Shown: positions 41,583 through 50,669 of the stretch, piece after piece | How the letters are laid out: each line of letters begins with the position of its first letter | Numbering within the stretch: position 1 is the stretch's first letter | Source of the DNA: Clostridium sp. M62/1 | GTDB lineage: Bacteria > Bacillota > Clostridia > Lachnospirales > Lachnospiraceae | Direction of reading: 5' to 3' | Length of the DNA stretch: 64,000 bases | Assembly: GCF_020736365.1 (NCBI RefSeq) | Contig: NZ_CP085988.1 | Coordinates: 1 to 64,000, forward strand | Translations under genes and position numbers: made by a program | The notes under the pieces: model-generated | What the model saw: the letters and a program-made list of their open reading frames with translations, nothing else | What the model was told of the DNA's origin: nothing | Databases searched by the model: none

Positions 41583-42161
41583 ATGGCGGAGGGCAAGCAG
41601 AATCTCCAAAACGCTGCCATTATTGCGAAGCTGTTCGGCGTCACCGACCGCCGGATCCAGCAGCTCGCAAAAGATGGAATTATTCCAGCCGCCCAGAAGC
41701 GGCCGTATATGTTCGACCTGCTTCCGACGGTGCAATCTTACATCCGTTACCTGAGTGACAAAGCCAACGGCCGAGAGGCCAAAAGCGCCGACACCGCTCA
41801 GGTTGAAATGGAGAAGCTGCGGGCTGAGGCTGACATGAAACGCAGTAAGGCAGACATGGCAGCCATGCAACTGAAAGAGCTCGAAGGCAAAATGCACCGC
41901 AGCGAGGACGTGGAGGCCGTGACGAATGACCTCGTTTACACTGTCCGCAGCATGATAATGGCACTCCCCGGACGTTTGGCCATGGACGTTGTGCAGGTGG
42001 CAAGCGCCAACGAAGCCTCGGCACTGATCCGGGCGGAGTGCTACAAAATTCTGAACGAGCTCGCAAACTACAACTACGATCCGGCGGTATATCAGCGGCG
42101 GGTGCGGGATCGTGAAGGCTGGAGCGACGTTATAGTGGCCGCTGATGAAGCCGACGACTAA
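41583..42161 (+). CDS. Terminase small subunit, Nu1-like
   Basis: 192 aa, ATG after GAAAGGAGGTGGCGCC. N-terminal winged helix (LQNAAIIAKLFGVTDRRIQQLAKDGII) as in gpNu1, then a long helical oligomerisation region (KLRAEADMKRSKADMAAMQ). Recognises phage DNA for packaging. Overlaps the large subunit by 17 bases. Confidence 0.85.
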   Translation: MAEGKQNLQNAAIIAKLFGVTDRRIQQLAKDGIIPAAQKRPYMFDLLPTVQSYIRYLSDKANGREAKSADTAQVEMEKLRAEADMKRSKADMAAMQLKELEGKMHRSEDVEAVTNDLVYTVRSMIMALPGRLAMDVVQVASANEASALIRAECYKILNELANYNYDPAVYQRRVRDREGWSDVIVAADEADD

Positions 42162-44067
42162 AAAATCCACCGCGAAACTCAACGCAGCCATAGCACCGGC
42201 CATTCGCAACTTTAAGCCACCCGAAGATCTGACGGTGGCCGAATGGGCCGATAGACACCGCCGCCTATCCCCGGAGAACTCCGCGGAGTCTGGCCCGTGG
42301 CGCACTTCGCGCACGCCGTACCTGCGGGAACCTATGGAAGCGTTCACGGATCCGAAGATCCGTAAGATCGTAATGGTGGCAGCGTCTCAGGTGGGAAAAT
42401 CTGAGCTGGAGCTGAACATAATCGGCTACATTATTGACCAAGATCCCGGCTCGATCCTGTTCGTCCAGCCTTCCCTCGACGACGCCCGAAAGTTCTCACG
42501 CCTCCGTATCGCTCCAATGATACGAGACAGCAAGGTGCTGAGGGCGAAAGTTTCCGACGTCAAAAGCAAAGACTCCGGGAACACAATCCTCCAGAAGTCA
42601 TTCCCCGGCGGTATGCTCACGATCACAGGATCCAACAGCGCCTCCGCTCTGGCTTCCACTCCCGCCCGCTACATTCTCGGCGACGAGCGCGACCGCTGGG
42701 CCGTGTCTGCCGGTGCTGAGGGTGATCCGTGGGCTCTGGCCGAAGCCAGACAGGCCACGTTCTACAATGCGAAGGCCGTCGAGGTATCAACTCCGACCAT
42801 AAAAGGCGCTTCAAATATCGAAAGCAGCTACTACCTCGGAACACAGGAACGCTGGTGCCACCAGTGCCCTGAGTGTGGAGAGTACGGCGAGATCACCTTC
42901 GACCGCGTACACTTCGATCATACAGTGGCCAAAGTCCGCGGGAAAAAGGCGTACAAGATCGTGGGCCCGATTACATGGTGCTGCCCCTCCTGCGGCTGCA
43001 TAGTACCGGAGGAGAAAATGCGGAAGCAGCCTGCAAAGTGGATCGCCGAGAACCCGGCGGCCTACGACGAGGGCGTCCGCTCCTTCTGGCTGAACGCTTT
43101 TTCTTCTCCATGGACTCCATGGGAAAAGATCGCGCTCAAATTCCTGCAAGCCAAGGACGATCCTCAGAAGCTCAAAGTAGTTTATAACACGCTGCTGGGT
43201 GAGCTCTGGGAGGATCGCGGCGACATAGCAGACGAGGACACCATGCTGGCCCGGCGCGAGGACTACGGTACCAATGCCGACGGCTCTCCCGTCGAAGTTC
43301 CGGAGGGCGTTCTCGTTCTCACCTGCGGCGTAGATACTCAGGACAACCGTTTGGAGTACGAAGTCGTGGGCCATGGCTTCTACGGTGAAACGTGGGGTAT
43401 AAAAAAGGGCTACATCATGGGAAAACCCGACACCGACGAGGTATGGCAGCAGCTCGACGACGTGATCGACCACGTTTACCGCTTCAAGGACGGAAAAGGG
43501 CTGCGGATCTCAATCACCTGCGTGGACTCCGGCGGCCATTACACCCAAGAGGTATACACTCGCTGCCGTGAGCGTAAGAACAAGCGCGTTTTTGCTATCA
43601 AGGGCAAGGGCGGCGACGGGATCCCGTTCGTGACGCCTCCGTCAAAGGTTCCGATCAAGGACAACAAGCGGATCACCTGCTGGCTCTACACACTCGGCGT
43701 TGACGCCGGAAAGGAAACGATCATGTCGAGCCTGAAAGTTCAGGAGGCTGGCCCAAAATATTGCCATTTTCCGATCCACGAGTCCTGCGGCTACGACACC
43801 TACTATTTCAACGGCCTGCTCTCCGAGCGTCTGGAGCTCACGCAAACAAAGCGCGGCAACCAGTGGCACTGGGTAAAAATCCCCGGACACAACCGGAACG
43901 AGGCCCTCGACTGCCGAAACTATGCGAACGCCGGGCTAAAAATCATAGATCCGGACATGTTCGCGGTGGAGCGACGTCTGAAAAATGTCCAAGAAACACC
44001 GCAGGCCAAACCGGCGCAGCGCCGAAAACCGAAACCGGCAGCCCGGAACTACTTCGACGAGTGGTAA
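42145..44067 (+). CDS. Terminase large subunit, lambda gpA type
   Basis: 640 aa. ATPase: AASQVGKSELE (Walker A-like, about 79-89) and YILGDERDRW (Walker B, 176-185). Cys-rich insert (CHQCPECGEYG, CCPSCGC) and nuclease part (CGVDTQDNRLEYEVVGHG). This is the GpA family, which makes cohesive ends in its best-known members. Drives DNA into the prohead. Confidence 0.95.
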   Translation: MKPTTKKSTAKLNAAIAPAIRNFKPPEDLTVAEWADRHRRLSPENSAESGPWRTSRTPYLREPMEAFTDPKIRKIVMVAASQVGKSELELNIIGYIIDQDPGSILFVQPSLDDARKFSRLRIAPMIRDSKVLRAKVSDVKSKDSGNTILQKSFPGGMLTITGSNSASALASTPARYILGDERDRWAVSAGAEGDPWALAEARQATFYNAKAVEVSTPTIKGASNIESSYYLGTQERWCHQCPECGEYGEITFDRVHFDHTVAKVRGKKAYKIVGPITWCCPSCGCIVPEEKMRKQPAKWIAENPAAYDEGVRSFWLNAFSSPWTPWEKIALKFLQAKDDPQKLKVVYNTLLGELWEDRGDIADEDTMLARREDYGTNADGSPVEVPEGVLVLTCGVDTQDNRLEYEVVGHGFYGETWGIKKGYIMGKPDTDEVWQQLDDVIDHVYRFKDGKGLRISITCVDSGGHYTQEVYTRCRERKNKRVFAIKGKGGDGIPFVTPPSKVPIKDNKRITCWLYTLGVDAGKETIMSSLKVQEAGPKYCHFPIHESCGYDTYYFNGLLSERLELTQTKRGNQWHWVKIPGHNRNEALDCRNYANAGLKIIDPDMFAVERRLKNVQETPQAKPAQRRKPKPAARNYFDEW

Positions 44068-44079
44068 GGAGGTGAACCC

Positions 44080-44346
44080 ATGAGATCAAAAGAAACCATA
44101 CAGCAAGAGCTCACAGAAACGAGGACGCGACTCAGTGCGTATCTGGCCCGTGAGGCTGACATGCTCAGCAAGGACGGGGTGCAGCTCTACACAATCGGCT
44201 CCAGAAACCTGCAACGGTACCAGACTTCGCTCGCTTCCGTTCAGGACATGATCGCGAAGCTGCAAAAGCGAGTCCGCGAGCTGGAGGCCGAACTGGCGGG
44301 CGGATCTGCTCGCCGCGCCGTGGGGGTAGTCCCCCGCGACTGGTAA
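44080..44346 (+). CDS. Small head-tail joining protein, gpW-like position
   Basis: 88 aa, ATG after AAGGAGGTGAACCC. Coiled-coil ends flank QLYTIGSRNLQRYQTSL, typical of DUF6148 proteins found between terminase and portal in this kind of head module. Confidence 0.75.
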   Translation: MRSKETIQQELTETRTRLSAYLAREADMLSKDGVQLYTIGSRNLQRYQTSLASVQDMIAKLQKRVRELEAELAGGSARRAVGVVPRDW

Positions 44347-44454
44347 ATGGGTAAACGCTGGCCGATCGGCTGGCTTTACTACGGCGACGACTGCGGGACA
44401 TTTTCGCTCCTTTAGATACCGCGGCCGCTGCCGTTTTTAATTACTTGCAAGGAG

Positions 44455-46149
44455 GTGAGAAAAACGAAGTACGACCAAACGAGGGGGCTATATCTCCCGG
44501 ATAACGTACGCCCTCAGAATAAGGGCTACGGAGAGGCGGGCGCAAGCTGGAGAAAAAAAGCCGTTAAAGGTTTTAATGCTCCCAGCGGATCCGCTCACGA
44601 GGACATAGACTTCAACAACTACACCATGCGACAGCGTGCCCGCATGTTATACATGGCCGCGCCGATCGCTACCTCGGCGATCAAAACCAACCGCACAAAC
44701 GTGGTAGGCGTCGGGCTCAGGCTTAAAAGCCGGATCGACCGCGAAGTGCTCGGACTCTCACCGGATCAGGCAGAACGGTGGCAGAAAGAAACAGAGCGAG
44801 AGTTTTCCCTCTGGGCCAGCAACAAGAGAGCCTGCGACGCCACCGGCATGAATAACTTCTACGGGCTCCAGCAGCTCGCGCTGATCTCGTGGCTGCTCTC
44901 CGGCGACTGCATAGGGTTAATCAAGCAGTACGAAACCACTCGGCTGCTCCCCTACTCTCTCCGCGTCCACCTGATCGAGTCCGACAGAATCGCAACACCG
45001 AACAACTACGGGGCCGGGACTACGCTCTACTACACAACCGGTAAGAACCCAGAAACGGGCAACACCATATACGACGGCGTGGAAGTAGACAAGAACGGCA
45101 TGGTGGTAGCGTATCACATACGCAGCAACTACCCGTATGAGCTCGGCGCTCCGGTTACTGAATGGGCCCGCGTTCTGGCATACCAGCAAAGCACCGGCCT
45201 TCCGAATGTGCTCCACGTCATTGACACAGAGCGCCCGGATCAGTACCGCGGCGTGAGTTATCTCGCGCAGGTGATCGAGCCACTGCTGCAGCTTCGTAGG
45301 TATACCGAGTCCGAACTCATGGCCGCAGTCGTCGAGAGCTTTTACACTGCCTTCATTAAGACAGAAGCCCCGACTGATGAAATGCCATTCAATGAGGTGG
45401 ATCCGGTACCACCCGGAGAAATGCGGAACCCGAACGAGTACAGCATGGGGCCGGGCCAGATCAATGTCATGGGGCCGGGTGAAAGCGTAGAATTTGCAAA
45501 CCCGACGCACCCGAACGGCAGCTTCGACAAGTTCGCCGTAGCGATCAGTGCACAAGTAGGCGCCGCGCTGGAAATTCCCAGCGATCTGCTCCTGAAATCC
45601 TTCAACGCCTCATACAGTGCGAGCCGTGCTGCTCTGCTGGAAGCGTGGAAGGCGTTCAAAATGCGCCGCGAATGGCTAGCGGACGACTTCTGCCGCCCGT
45701 GCTATGAAGTGTGGATGAGTGAAGCCGTGGCCCGTGGCCGCATATATGCGCCGGGCTTTTTCCAGAATCCAGCGATCCGCGCCGCGTATCTCGGCAGCGA
45801 ATGGCTCGGCCCGTCTCAGGGACAGCTCGATCCGGTGAAGGAAATCACGGCCGAGATCCTCGCGTGCAGTGAAGGCTTCTCCACTCACGAGCAGAGCACG
45901 ATCCGCCTCAACGGTGGCCAATGGGACAGCAACGTGGAACAGCTCAGACGTGAAAACGAAAAGCTCGGAGGCAATCCGCCAGATCCGCACCAGAGCGGCA
46001 CCGGAACAGCAGCACCGGACGGTGAACAGGATCCGCCAGAAGGCGACGACAATCCGCACAACCCTGAAACAGCTCGCGAGAGGGGCACGGTGGCTCTCCG
46101 CAGCCTCGTGATCGGCGAGCAGATAAAGCAAACCATACAAGGAGGATAA
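44455..46149 (+). CDS. Portal protein, lambda gpB type
   Basis: 564 aa if GTG 44455 is used; that GTG lies inside the only ribosome site (AAGGAGGTGAG). The frame holds ACG, not ATG, at 44464, eight bases after AGGAGG, which would be the natural start position. Core features: NNYTMRQRARMLYMAAPIA, LSGDCIGLIKQYE, VLHVIDTERPDQYRGVSYLA, SASRAALLEAWKAFKMRREW. Forms the dodecameric DNA gate of the head. Confidence 0.93.
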   Translation: MRKTKYDQTRGLYLPDNVRPQNKGYGEAGASWRKKAVKGFNAPSGSAHEDIDFNNYTMRQRARMLYMAAPIATSAIKTNRTNVVGVGLRLKSRIDREVLGLSPDQAERWQKETEREFSLWASNKRACDATGMNNFYGLQQLALISWLLSGDCIGLIKQYETTRLLPYSLRVHLIESDRIATPNNYGAGTTLYYTTGKNPETGNTIYDGVEVDKNGMVVAYHIRSNYPYELGAPVTEWARVLAYQQSTGLPNVLHVIDTERPDQYRGVSYLAQVIEPLLQLRRYTESELMAAVVESFYTAFIKTEAPTDEMPFNEVDPVPPGEMRNPNEYSMGPGQINVMGPGESVEFANPTHPNGSFDKFAVAISAQVGAALEIPSDLLLKSFNASYSASRAALLEAWKAFKMRREWLADDFCRPCYEVWMSEAVARGRIYAPGFFQNPAIRAAYLGSEWLGPSQGQLDPVKEITAEILACSEGFSTHEQSTIRLNGGQWDSNVEQLRRENEKLGGNPPDPHQSGTGTAAPDGEQDPPEGDDNPHNPETARERGTVALRSLVIGEQIKQTIQGG

Positions 46150-46153
46150 GCCA

Positions 46154-47404
46154 ATGAAAACCAAACATAGCGGCCTAATCATGGGCCCGGCTGCTGCTCC
46201 ACAAGCTCCCACGGCGACAAAGTTCTGGAATATGGCCAGCACCGGCGACGACGAGGGAGAAATCACTCTCTACGGCGACGTTATGAGCCAGCAGCCCGTT
46301 GACTGGTGGACAGGCGAACCGGAGCCCGGCCTTTTCATCACACCGGAGGGCTTCATGGAGGATCTGGCAGCAGTCAAAGACAAGGGGCACATCACCGTCA
46401 AGCTCAATAGCTGCGGCGGCGATCTCTACACCGGGATCGCAATCCACAACGCGCTGAAAGCTCTCAGCGGTGAGGTGAACGTCATTGTCGAGGGAATCGC
46501 GGCCAGCGCTGCGAGCGTTATCATGTGCGCGGGTGATACCGTGACCGTGTACCCCGGTTCCCTAATTATGATCCACGGCGTAAGCGTTATGCTCTGGGAC
46601 TACATGAACATGCAGGACATGAAGCAGCTTATGAAAGGCATGGACGCCAGCGAGCGGGCCGTGGCCGAGATTTACAACAGCAAGACAGGGATCGAAGTCG
46701 ATACTCTCCGCAGCATGATGACCAAGGAGACGTGGTTCACCGGCCGCGAAGCTCTGGAGAAGGGATTCGCTGACGCGATCAAAGAGGACGAGGACGATCC
46801 AGAAATGAGCATGAGCGCCGACAGAAAGGTGCTTTTTGTTAATGGAGTACGCCACAATGTTGACGGGCTCCAGCATGTGCCGGGCACTATCCCGGTGAAA
46901 GCAATCGCGACTCCACCGGCTGCAAAGCCCGGAGCAAATAAAAAGAAGCCGACCACAAAGGCGGCAAAAAAAGAAGGAGGTAACAAACCTATGGACGAGA
47001 AGGAACTGAGAGCAGCATACCCGGAGATCGTGGCCCAGATTGAGGCCAACGCAAGAACCGAAGCGCAGAACACTTCCAGCGAGGCTGTGGCGGCAGAGCG
47101 CCAGAGAATCGAGCAGATCGACTCGATCGCCGCCTCTATCCCGGATCAGCAGCTCGTACACGACGCCAAGTACGGCGACAACCCTTGCACAGCTCAGGAG
47201 CTTTGCTTCCGTGTTATGCAGGCCAGCGCAGCGTCAGGCCAGAATTTCCTCGCAGCATATCAGGCAGAGGGAGCAAAATCCGGAGCCGCAGACGTAGGCG
47301 CAGCACCTAACGGCGGCACGCCTGCAAGCGCTCAGGAACAGGACGCAGCAGACATTCAGGCGGTAGTTTCCGCCTATAACCAGACCAAAGGAGGTATGAA
47401 GTAA
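46154..47404 (+). CDS. ClpP-like prohead protease fused to scaffold
   Basis: 416 aa, ATG after AAGGAGGATAAGCCA. Protease part 25-215: VKLNSCGGDLYTGIAIHNAL, GIAASAASVIMCAGD (likely nucleophile Ser118), LIMIHGVSVM (His141). A Lys/Pro/Ala linker (about 245-278) leads to a helical scaffold domain. Same plan as lambda gpC; it matures the capsid. Confidence 0.93.
   Translation: MKTKHSGLIMGPAAAPQAPTATKFWNMASTGDDEGEITLYGDVMSQQPVDWWTGEPEPGLFITPEGFMEDLAAVKDKGHITVKLNSCGGDLYTGIAIHNALKALSGEVNVIVEGIAASAASVIMCAGDTVTVYPGSLIMIHGVSVMLWDYMNMQDMKQLMKGMDASERAVAEIYNSKTGIEVDTLRSMMTKETWFTGREALEKGFADAIKEDEDDPEMSMSADRKVLFVNGVRHNVDGLQHVPGTIPVKAIATPPAAKPGANKKKPTTKAAKKEGGNKPMDEKELRAAYPEIVAQIEANARTEAQNTSSEAVAAERQRIEQIDSIAASIPDQQLVHDAKYGDNPCTAQELCFRVMQASAASGQNFLAAYQAEGAKSGAADVGAAPNGGTPASAQEQDAADIQAVVSAYNQTKGGMK
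46991..47404 (+). CDS. Nested scaffold protein (Nu3-like internal start)
   Basis: An in-frame ATG at 46991 (codon 280) follows GAAGGAGGTAACAAACCT, a full ribosome site. It would give the 137-residue helical scaffold alone (MDEKELRAAYPEIVAQIEAN ...). This is the lambda C/Nu3 arrangement, where the scaffold is made in excess from an internal start. Confidence 0.75.
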   Translation: MDEKELRAAYPEIVAQIEANARTEAQNTSSEAVAAERQRIEQIDSIAASIPDQQLVHDAKYGDNPCTAQELCFRVMQASAASGQNFLAAYQAEGAKSGAADVGAAPNGGTPASAQEQDAADIQAVVSAYNQTKGGMK

Positions 47405-47811
47405 TGAGTAAAAGACTCGACGAGACGATCGGGGCCGTAGGCTTCGACAACCTGATCAATGGCCAGTACCCGCCCGCAGAGGTTTTCACTGTGAAGATCC
47501 GCAAGGAAGCCACAGAAGCCAAAATCTACAAGCGCGGCACTGTTCTGGCACTCTCCGCCGGTACAGCAGGCGACGGCTTGCGTGTAATTCTCGGTACCAC
47601 TGCGAAAAGCAACGAGACGCTGACGGCCAACTGCGTGCTGGCTGACGACGTGGAAGTCGGAACGGCTTCCGACGCGGTGGCGACTGCATACCGTACCGGC
47701 CATTTTAACGAGAACAGCCTGATCACTGACAACAGCCATGCGATCAGCGAAACGGACAAGGAAGCGCTCCGCTCTGCCGGAATCCTGCTCTCTGACGCCG
47801 TAGCATACTAA
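47404..47811 (+). CDS. Head decoration protein, lambda gpD-like
   Basis: 135 aa, ATG overlapping the protease stop (TAATG). Beta-rich with AKIYKRGTVLALSAGTAGDGL and DVEVGTASDAVATAYRTGHF, as in gpD. Trimers stabilise the expanded capsid. Confidence 0.85.
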   Translation: MSKRLDETIGAVGFDNLINGQYPPAEVFTVKIRKEATEAKIYKRGTVLALSAGTAGDGLRVILGTTAKSNETLTANCVLADDVEVGTASDAVATAYRTGHFNENSLITDNSHAISETDKEALRSAGILLSDAVAY

Positions 47812-47831
47812 AAAACAAGGAGGACAGACAA

Positions 47832-48908
47832 ATGGCTTTTAATTTTTATGATACCCACACACTGCTCGCCTCCGTGCAGCAGCTCCCGCCGCTTCACTCT
47901 TTCCTTTTGGATCGCTATTTCCCTACTAACGCCGCCTCTGACGTGTTCGCCACTGACGACGTGCTGGTGGAATACCGCAAGGGATCCAAGAAAGCGGCAC
48001 CTTTTGTAGCACCTCGCAAGGGCGGGATCACGATCCTGCGCGAAGGCTACACCATGAAGCGCTTCACTCCGGCGCATATGGCACCGAAGCGCCCACTCTC
48101 CATTGACGACCTGAAAAAGAGAGGCTTCGGGGAGGCTCTTTATACTAACCTGACTCCGGCCCAGAGGCAGGGCGTGATCATGCTCGGAGATCTCGACGAA
48201 CTCCGCGACATGAACACCCGCAGAAAAGAGGCCATGGCTGCCGAGGTAATCTTCACCAACGGCTGCATTATGCACGAGTACACGGACGACCTCGGCACTT
48301 ACGAGGAAAAGGAAGTCCGTTACTATGACGGCACCAGCAACCCGGCAAAATATACCCCTTCCGCAGACTGGGCCGACACTGAGGCAGGCGGCAAGCAGAT
48401 GATCGACGACGTGGCCGCCATGATCTCCATGTTGAGTAAAAGAGGGCTCCCTGCGACCGAGTGCCTCATGGCTCCAGACGTTGCGGATCTTTTCCTCCGC
48501 AATCCGTGGATCCTGAAACTGCTCGACAACCGCAACTACAATATCGGAGGCGTAGATCCTGAGACTCTGCCTGCCGGTGCTTCCAAGATCGCCCGCCTGA
48601 ATATCAAGGGCCGAATGATCGACTTCCTCACTTATGAGGACACATACACCGAGCTGGACGGAACTGTAAAGCAGTATATCCCGCAGGGCATGATCGCGGT
48701 AGGCGCTCCGGCTGCTGGCCGTACTGTTTACGGCGCGATCACTCAGGTGGAGCAGACCGACGGCGAGTTCCATACTTACACCGGCGTGAACGTGCCGAAG
48801 TATATCAGCGACGCTGCTCACAACATCCGCGAGCTCACTCTCAGCTCTGCACCGCTGCCTATGCCTAACAACGAGTGCCCGTTCAGCGTGGCGAAAGTTA
48901 TCAACTAA
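47832..48908 (+). CDS. Major capsid protein, lambda gpE-like
   Basis: 358 aa, ATG after AAGGAGGACAGACAA. SFLLDRYFPTNAASDVFATDDV near the start and 'FLTYEDTYTELDGTVKQYIPQG' near 265-290 are characteristic of the capsid protein E family. Follows protease, scaffold and decoration as in lambda. Confidence 0.95.
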   Translation: MAFNFYDTHTLLASVQQLPPLHSFLLDRYFPTNAASDVFATDDVLVEYRKGSKKAAPFVAPRKGGITILREGYTMKRFTPAHMAPKRPLSIDDLKKRGFGEALYTNLTPAQRQGVIMLGDLDELRDMNTRRKEAMAAEVIFTNGCIMHEYTDDLGTYEEKEVRYYDGTSNPAKYTPSADWADTEAGGKQMIDDVAAMISMLSKRGLPATECLMAPDVADLFLRNPWILKLLDNRNYNIGGVDPETLPAGASKIARLNIKGRMIDFLTYEDTYTELDGTVKQYIPQGMIAVGAPAAGRTVYGAITQVEQTDGEFHTYTGVNVPKYISDAAHNIRELTLSSAPLPMPNNECPFSVAKVIN

Positions 48909-48935
48909 GCGTACCGAGTAGAAAGGAGCAAAACC

Positions 48936-49340
48936 ATGAGAAAAATCAGGGTAACAGTGGGAACCGTCGGCTATTATGACGCCAAGCACGCCCACAAAAG
49001 AATGACAGCAGCGGACGGCCCGTTTGAGTGCGAGGACACTCAGGCGGAGCACTTCGTCTCTGCTGGTGTCGCTGAATACGTCGGCGGCGCAATCGAAGTA
49101 GACGAGGCGGACGAGCAGGAAGTGACCGGCCACCTTGCAAAGAGCCAGCTCGAAGAAATGACGATCCAGCAGCTCCAGAACCTCGCCGGGGATCTCGGCG
49201 TTGACGTTACCGGCTGCAAAAAGAAAGCCGATTATGTGGACGCGATCGCAGCCGCAGAAGTAAACGCTGGCGGCATGGTTGACGACGAGGACACAGACGG
49301 CGACGATCTCCCGGATCTGAACGCAGCAGATCCGGAATAA
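48936..49340 (+). CDS. Head protein with HeH/LEM-like domain (FI-like position)
   Basis: 134 aa, ATG after GAAAGGAGCAAAACC. N-terminal beta part (KIRVTVGTVGYYDAKHAHKRM), then a LEM/HeH/Rho-N-like helix pair (MTIQQLQNLAGDLGVDVTG ... KKADYVDAI), then an acidic tail. Located where lambda has FI. Role in head completion is inferred. Confidence 0.7.
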   Translation: MRKIRVTVGTVGYYDAKHAHKRMTAADGPFECEDTQAEHFVSAGVAEYVGGAIEVDEADEQEVTGHLAKSQLEEMTIQQLQNLAGDLGVDVTGCKKKADYVDAIAAAEVNAGGMVDDEDTDGDDLPDLNAADPE

Positions 49341-49353
49341 TGGAGGTGAGCAC

Positions 49354-49680
49354 ATGATCCGAATGATCAAAGGCACCTACGGGCTCGTTAAAAACGGAAC
49401 CGTGGAACCTATGACGAAACACTCTCCTGCCTTCTCTATCAACGCAGCCCGCGAGGCTGAGCTGGTGGAGGCTGGCGTGGCCGTGTATGAGGCGGAGCCG
49501 GAAAGCACTTTCTCAGAATACAACGGTCTGAACATGACAGAGCTCAGAGAAGCTGCAGCAGCGTATGGCGTAGACGCGAGCGCAGTCCGCAGCAAAAAGG
49601 AAGTGATCGCCCTGATCGAGGCAGCCAAGGTCAAAGCCGACAGCTCCGCAAAAATCGAGGCGGAACCTTCCGAGGCGTAA
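49354..49680 (+). CDS. Second HeH/SAP-like head-region protein
   Basis: 108 aa, ATG after TGGAGGTGAGCAC. Same layout as its neighbour: N-terminal beta segment (IKGTYGLVKNGTVEPMTKHS), then LNMTELREAAAAYGVDASAVRSKKEV, a SAP/HeH-like pair of helices. Probably diverged from its neighbour by duplication. Confidence 0.7.
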   Translation: MIRMIKGTYGLVKNGTVEPMTKHSPAFSINAAREAELVEAGVAVYEAEPESTFSEYNGLNMTELREAAAAYGVDASAVRSKKEVIALIEAAKVKADSSAKIEAEPSEA

Positions 49681-49684
49681 GCTC

Positions 49685-50011
49685 GTGAGCTTCAAAGACC
49701 AAATAAAGCAGGATCTCTCGGACATTTTCCTGAATCTGGACGAGTTCGCAGACCTTCACCGGATCGAAGGGAAGGAAGTCCCGGTGGTAATTGACAGTGA
49801 CATAATGGCCAAGCTGAGCAAAATCGGCGACAACCGTATTCATGGAATGGACGAGGCCGACATGGTGATCATGGGAAAAGCCTCCGACCTTCCAGAAAAT
49901 CTGGATCCCGGCCGCCTTCTCAATCTGGACGGCCGTGAGGTGATCGTTGTCACTACCACGTCGGAAATGGGACTCGTACAGATCGCGGTTCGCCAGAATC
50001 GCATGAGCTAA
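49685..50011 (+). CDS. Head-tail connector (FII-like)
   Basis: 108 aa from GTG 49685, four bases after the previous stop. Helical N-terminus (FKDQIKQDLSDIFLNLDEFAD) then a compact beta fold (DADMVIMGKASDLP type strands, VIVVTTTSEMGLVQIAVRQ). Length and order fit the FII/gp6-type connector. Broken in copy A. Confidence 0.7.
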   Translation: MSFKDQIKQDLSDIFLNLDEFADLHRIEGKEVPVVIDSDIMAKLSKIGDNRIHGMDEADMVIMGKASDLPENLDPGRLLNLDGREVIVVTTTSEMGLVQIAVRQNRMS

Positions 50012-50026
50012 GGAGGTGACGGCAGC

Positions 50027-50656
50027 ATGACACTGGTAAACAGTATCGACAAAATAGTGAGCTGGCTCACTGAAAACGTATGCAGCAAGATCACCCTCAA
50101 ACTGCCGGACGACTACCGGAACGACACCGGCTACGACGTCGTTATGGTAAACCCCGCGGCGTTCCCTTTATACGTTCCGGGAAAGGATCGGCTGCCGCCA
50201 AACGTGGCCGCTCCGATCCCTTCCGTCTGCGTGCAGCTCATGGAAGGAAGCGACGAGCTTATTCAGAAAAAGAGGCAGCTCCAGATCCGGCTCTGCCTCG
50301 CCTGCTGGAATCCCGGCCAACACGGCGGGGAGATTTTCAACCCTCGCGAAAACGCGAAGGCAACCGGCGGCTACTCCTACTACGTCAATACCGGAGAAGC
50401 TGCCAAAACATACTCGCGAAACATGGACGGCTGGCGCGATTGCTACAATCTGGCCGACCTCGTACTCCGCGAGATCGAAACTGCGGAATATATCGCAGGC
50501 CATAGGCTCGTAAAAGAGCAAGGGATCAAGTTCGGCCCGTTCACAGAGGACGGCAATGTCTGGGACTACTACCCGTACTGGCATAGCTGGATCAGCTTCG
50601 CGCTGGAAATCGGAACGACTCCGGCGATCCCGAAAGAATACGAAGAATTTTTATAA
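50027..50656 (+). CDS. Tail terminator-like protein
   Basis: 209 aa, ATG after AAGGAGGTGACGGCAGC. ASIPSVCVQLMEGSDELI-type strands and QLQIRLCLACWNPGQHGGEI resemble proteins that cap the tail beneath the connector. It lies directly before the sheath gene. Broken in copy A. Confidence 0.6.
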   Translation: MTLVNSIDKIVSWLTENVCSKITLKLPDDYRNDTGYDVVMVNPAAFPLYVPGKDRLPPNVAAPIPSVCVQLMEGSDELIQKKRQLQIRLCLACWNPGQHGGEIFNPRENAKATGGYSYYVNTGEAAKTYSRNMDGWRDCYNLADLVLREIETAEYIAGHRLVKEQGIKFGPFTEDGNVWDYYPYWHSWISFALEIGTTPAIPKEYEEFL

Positions 50657-50669
50657 GGAGGACTAAAAC

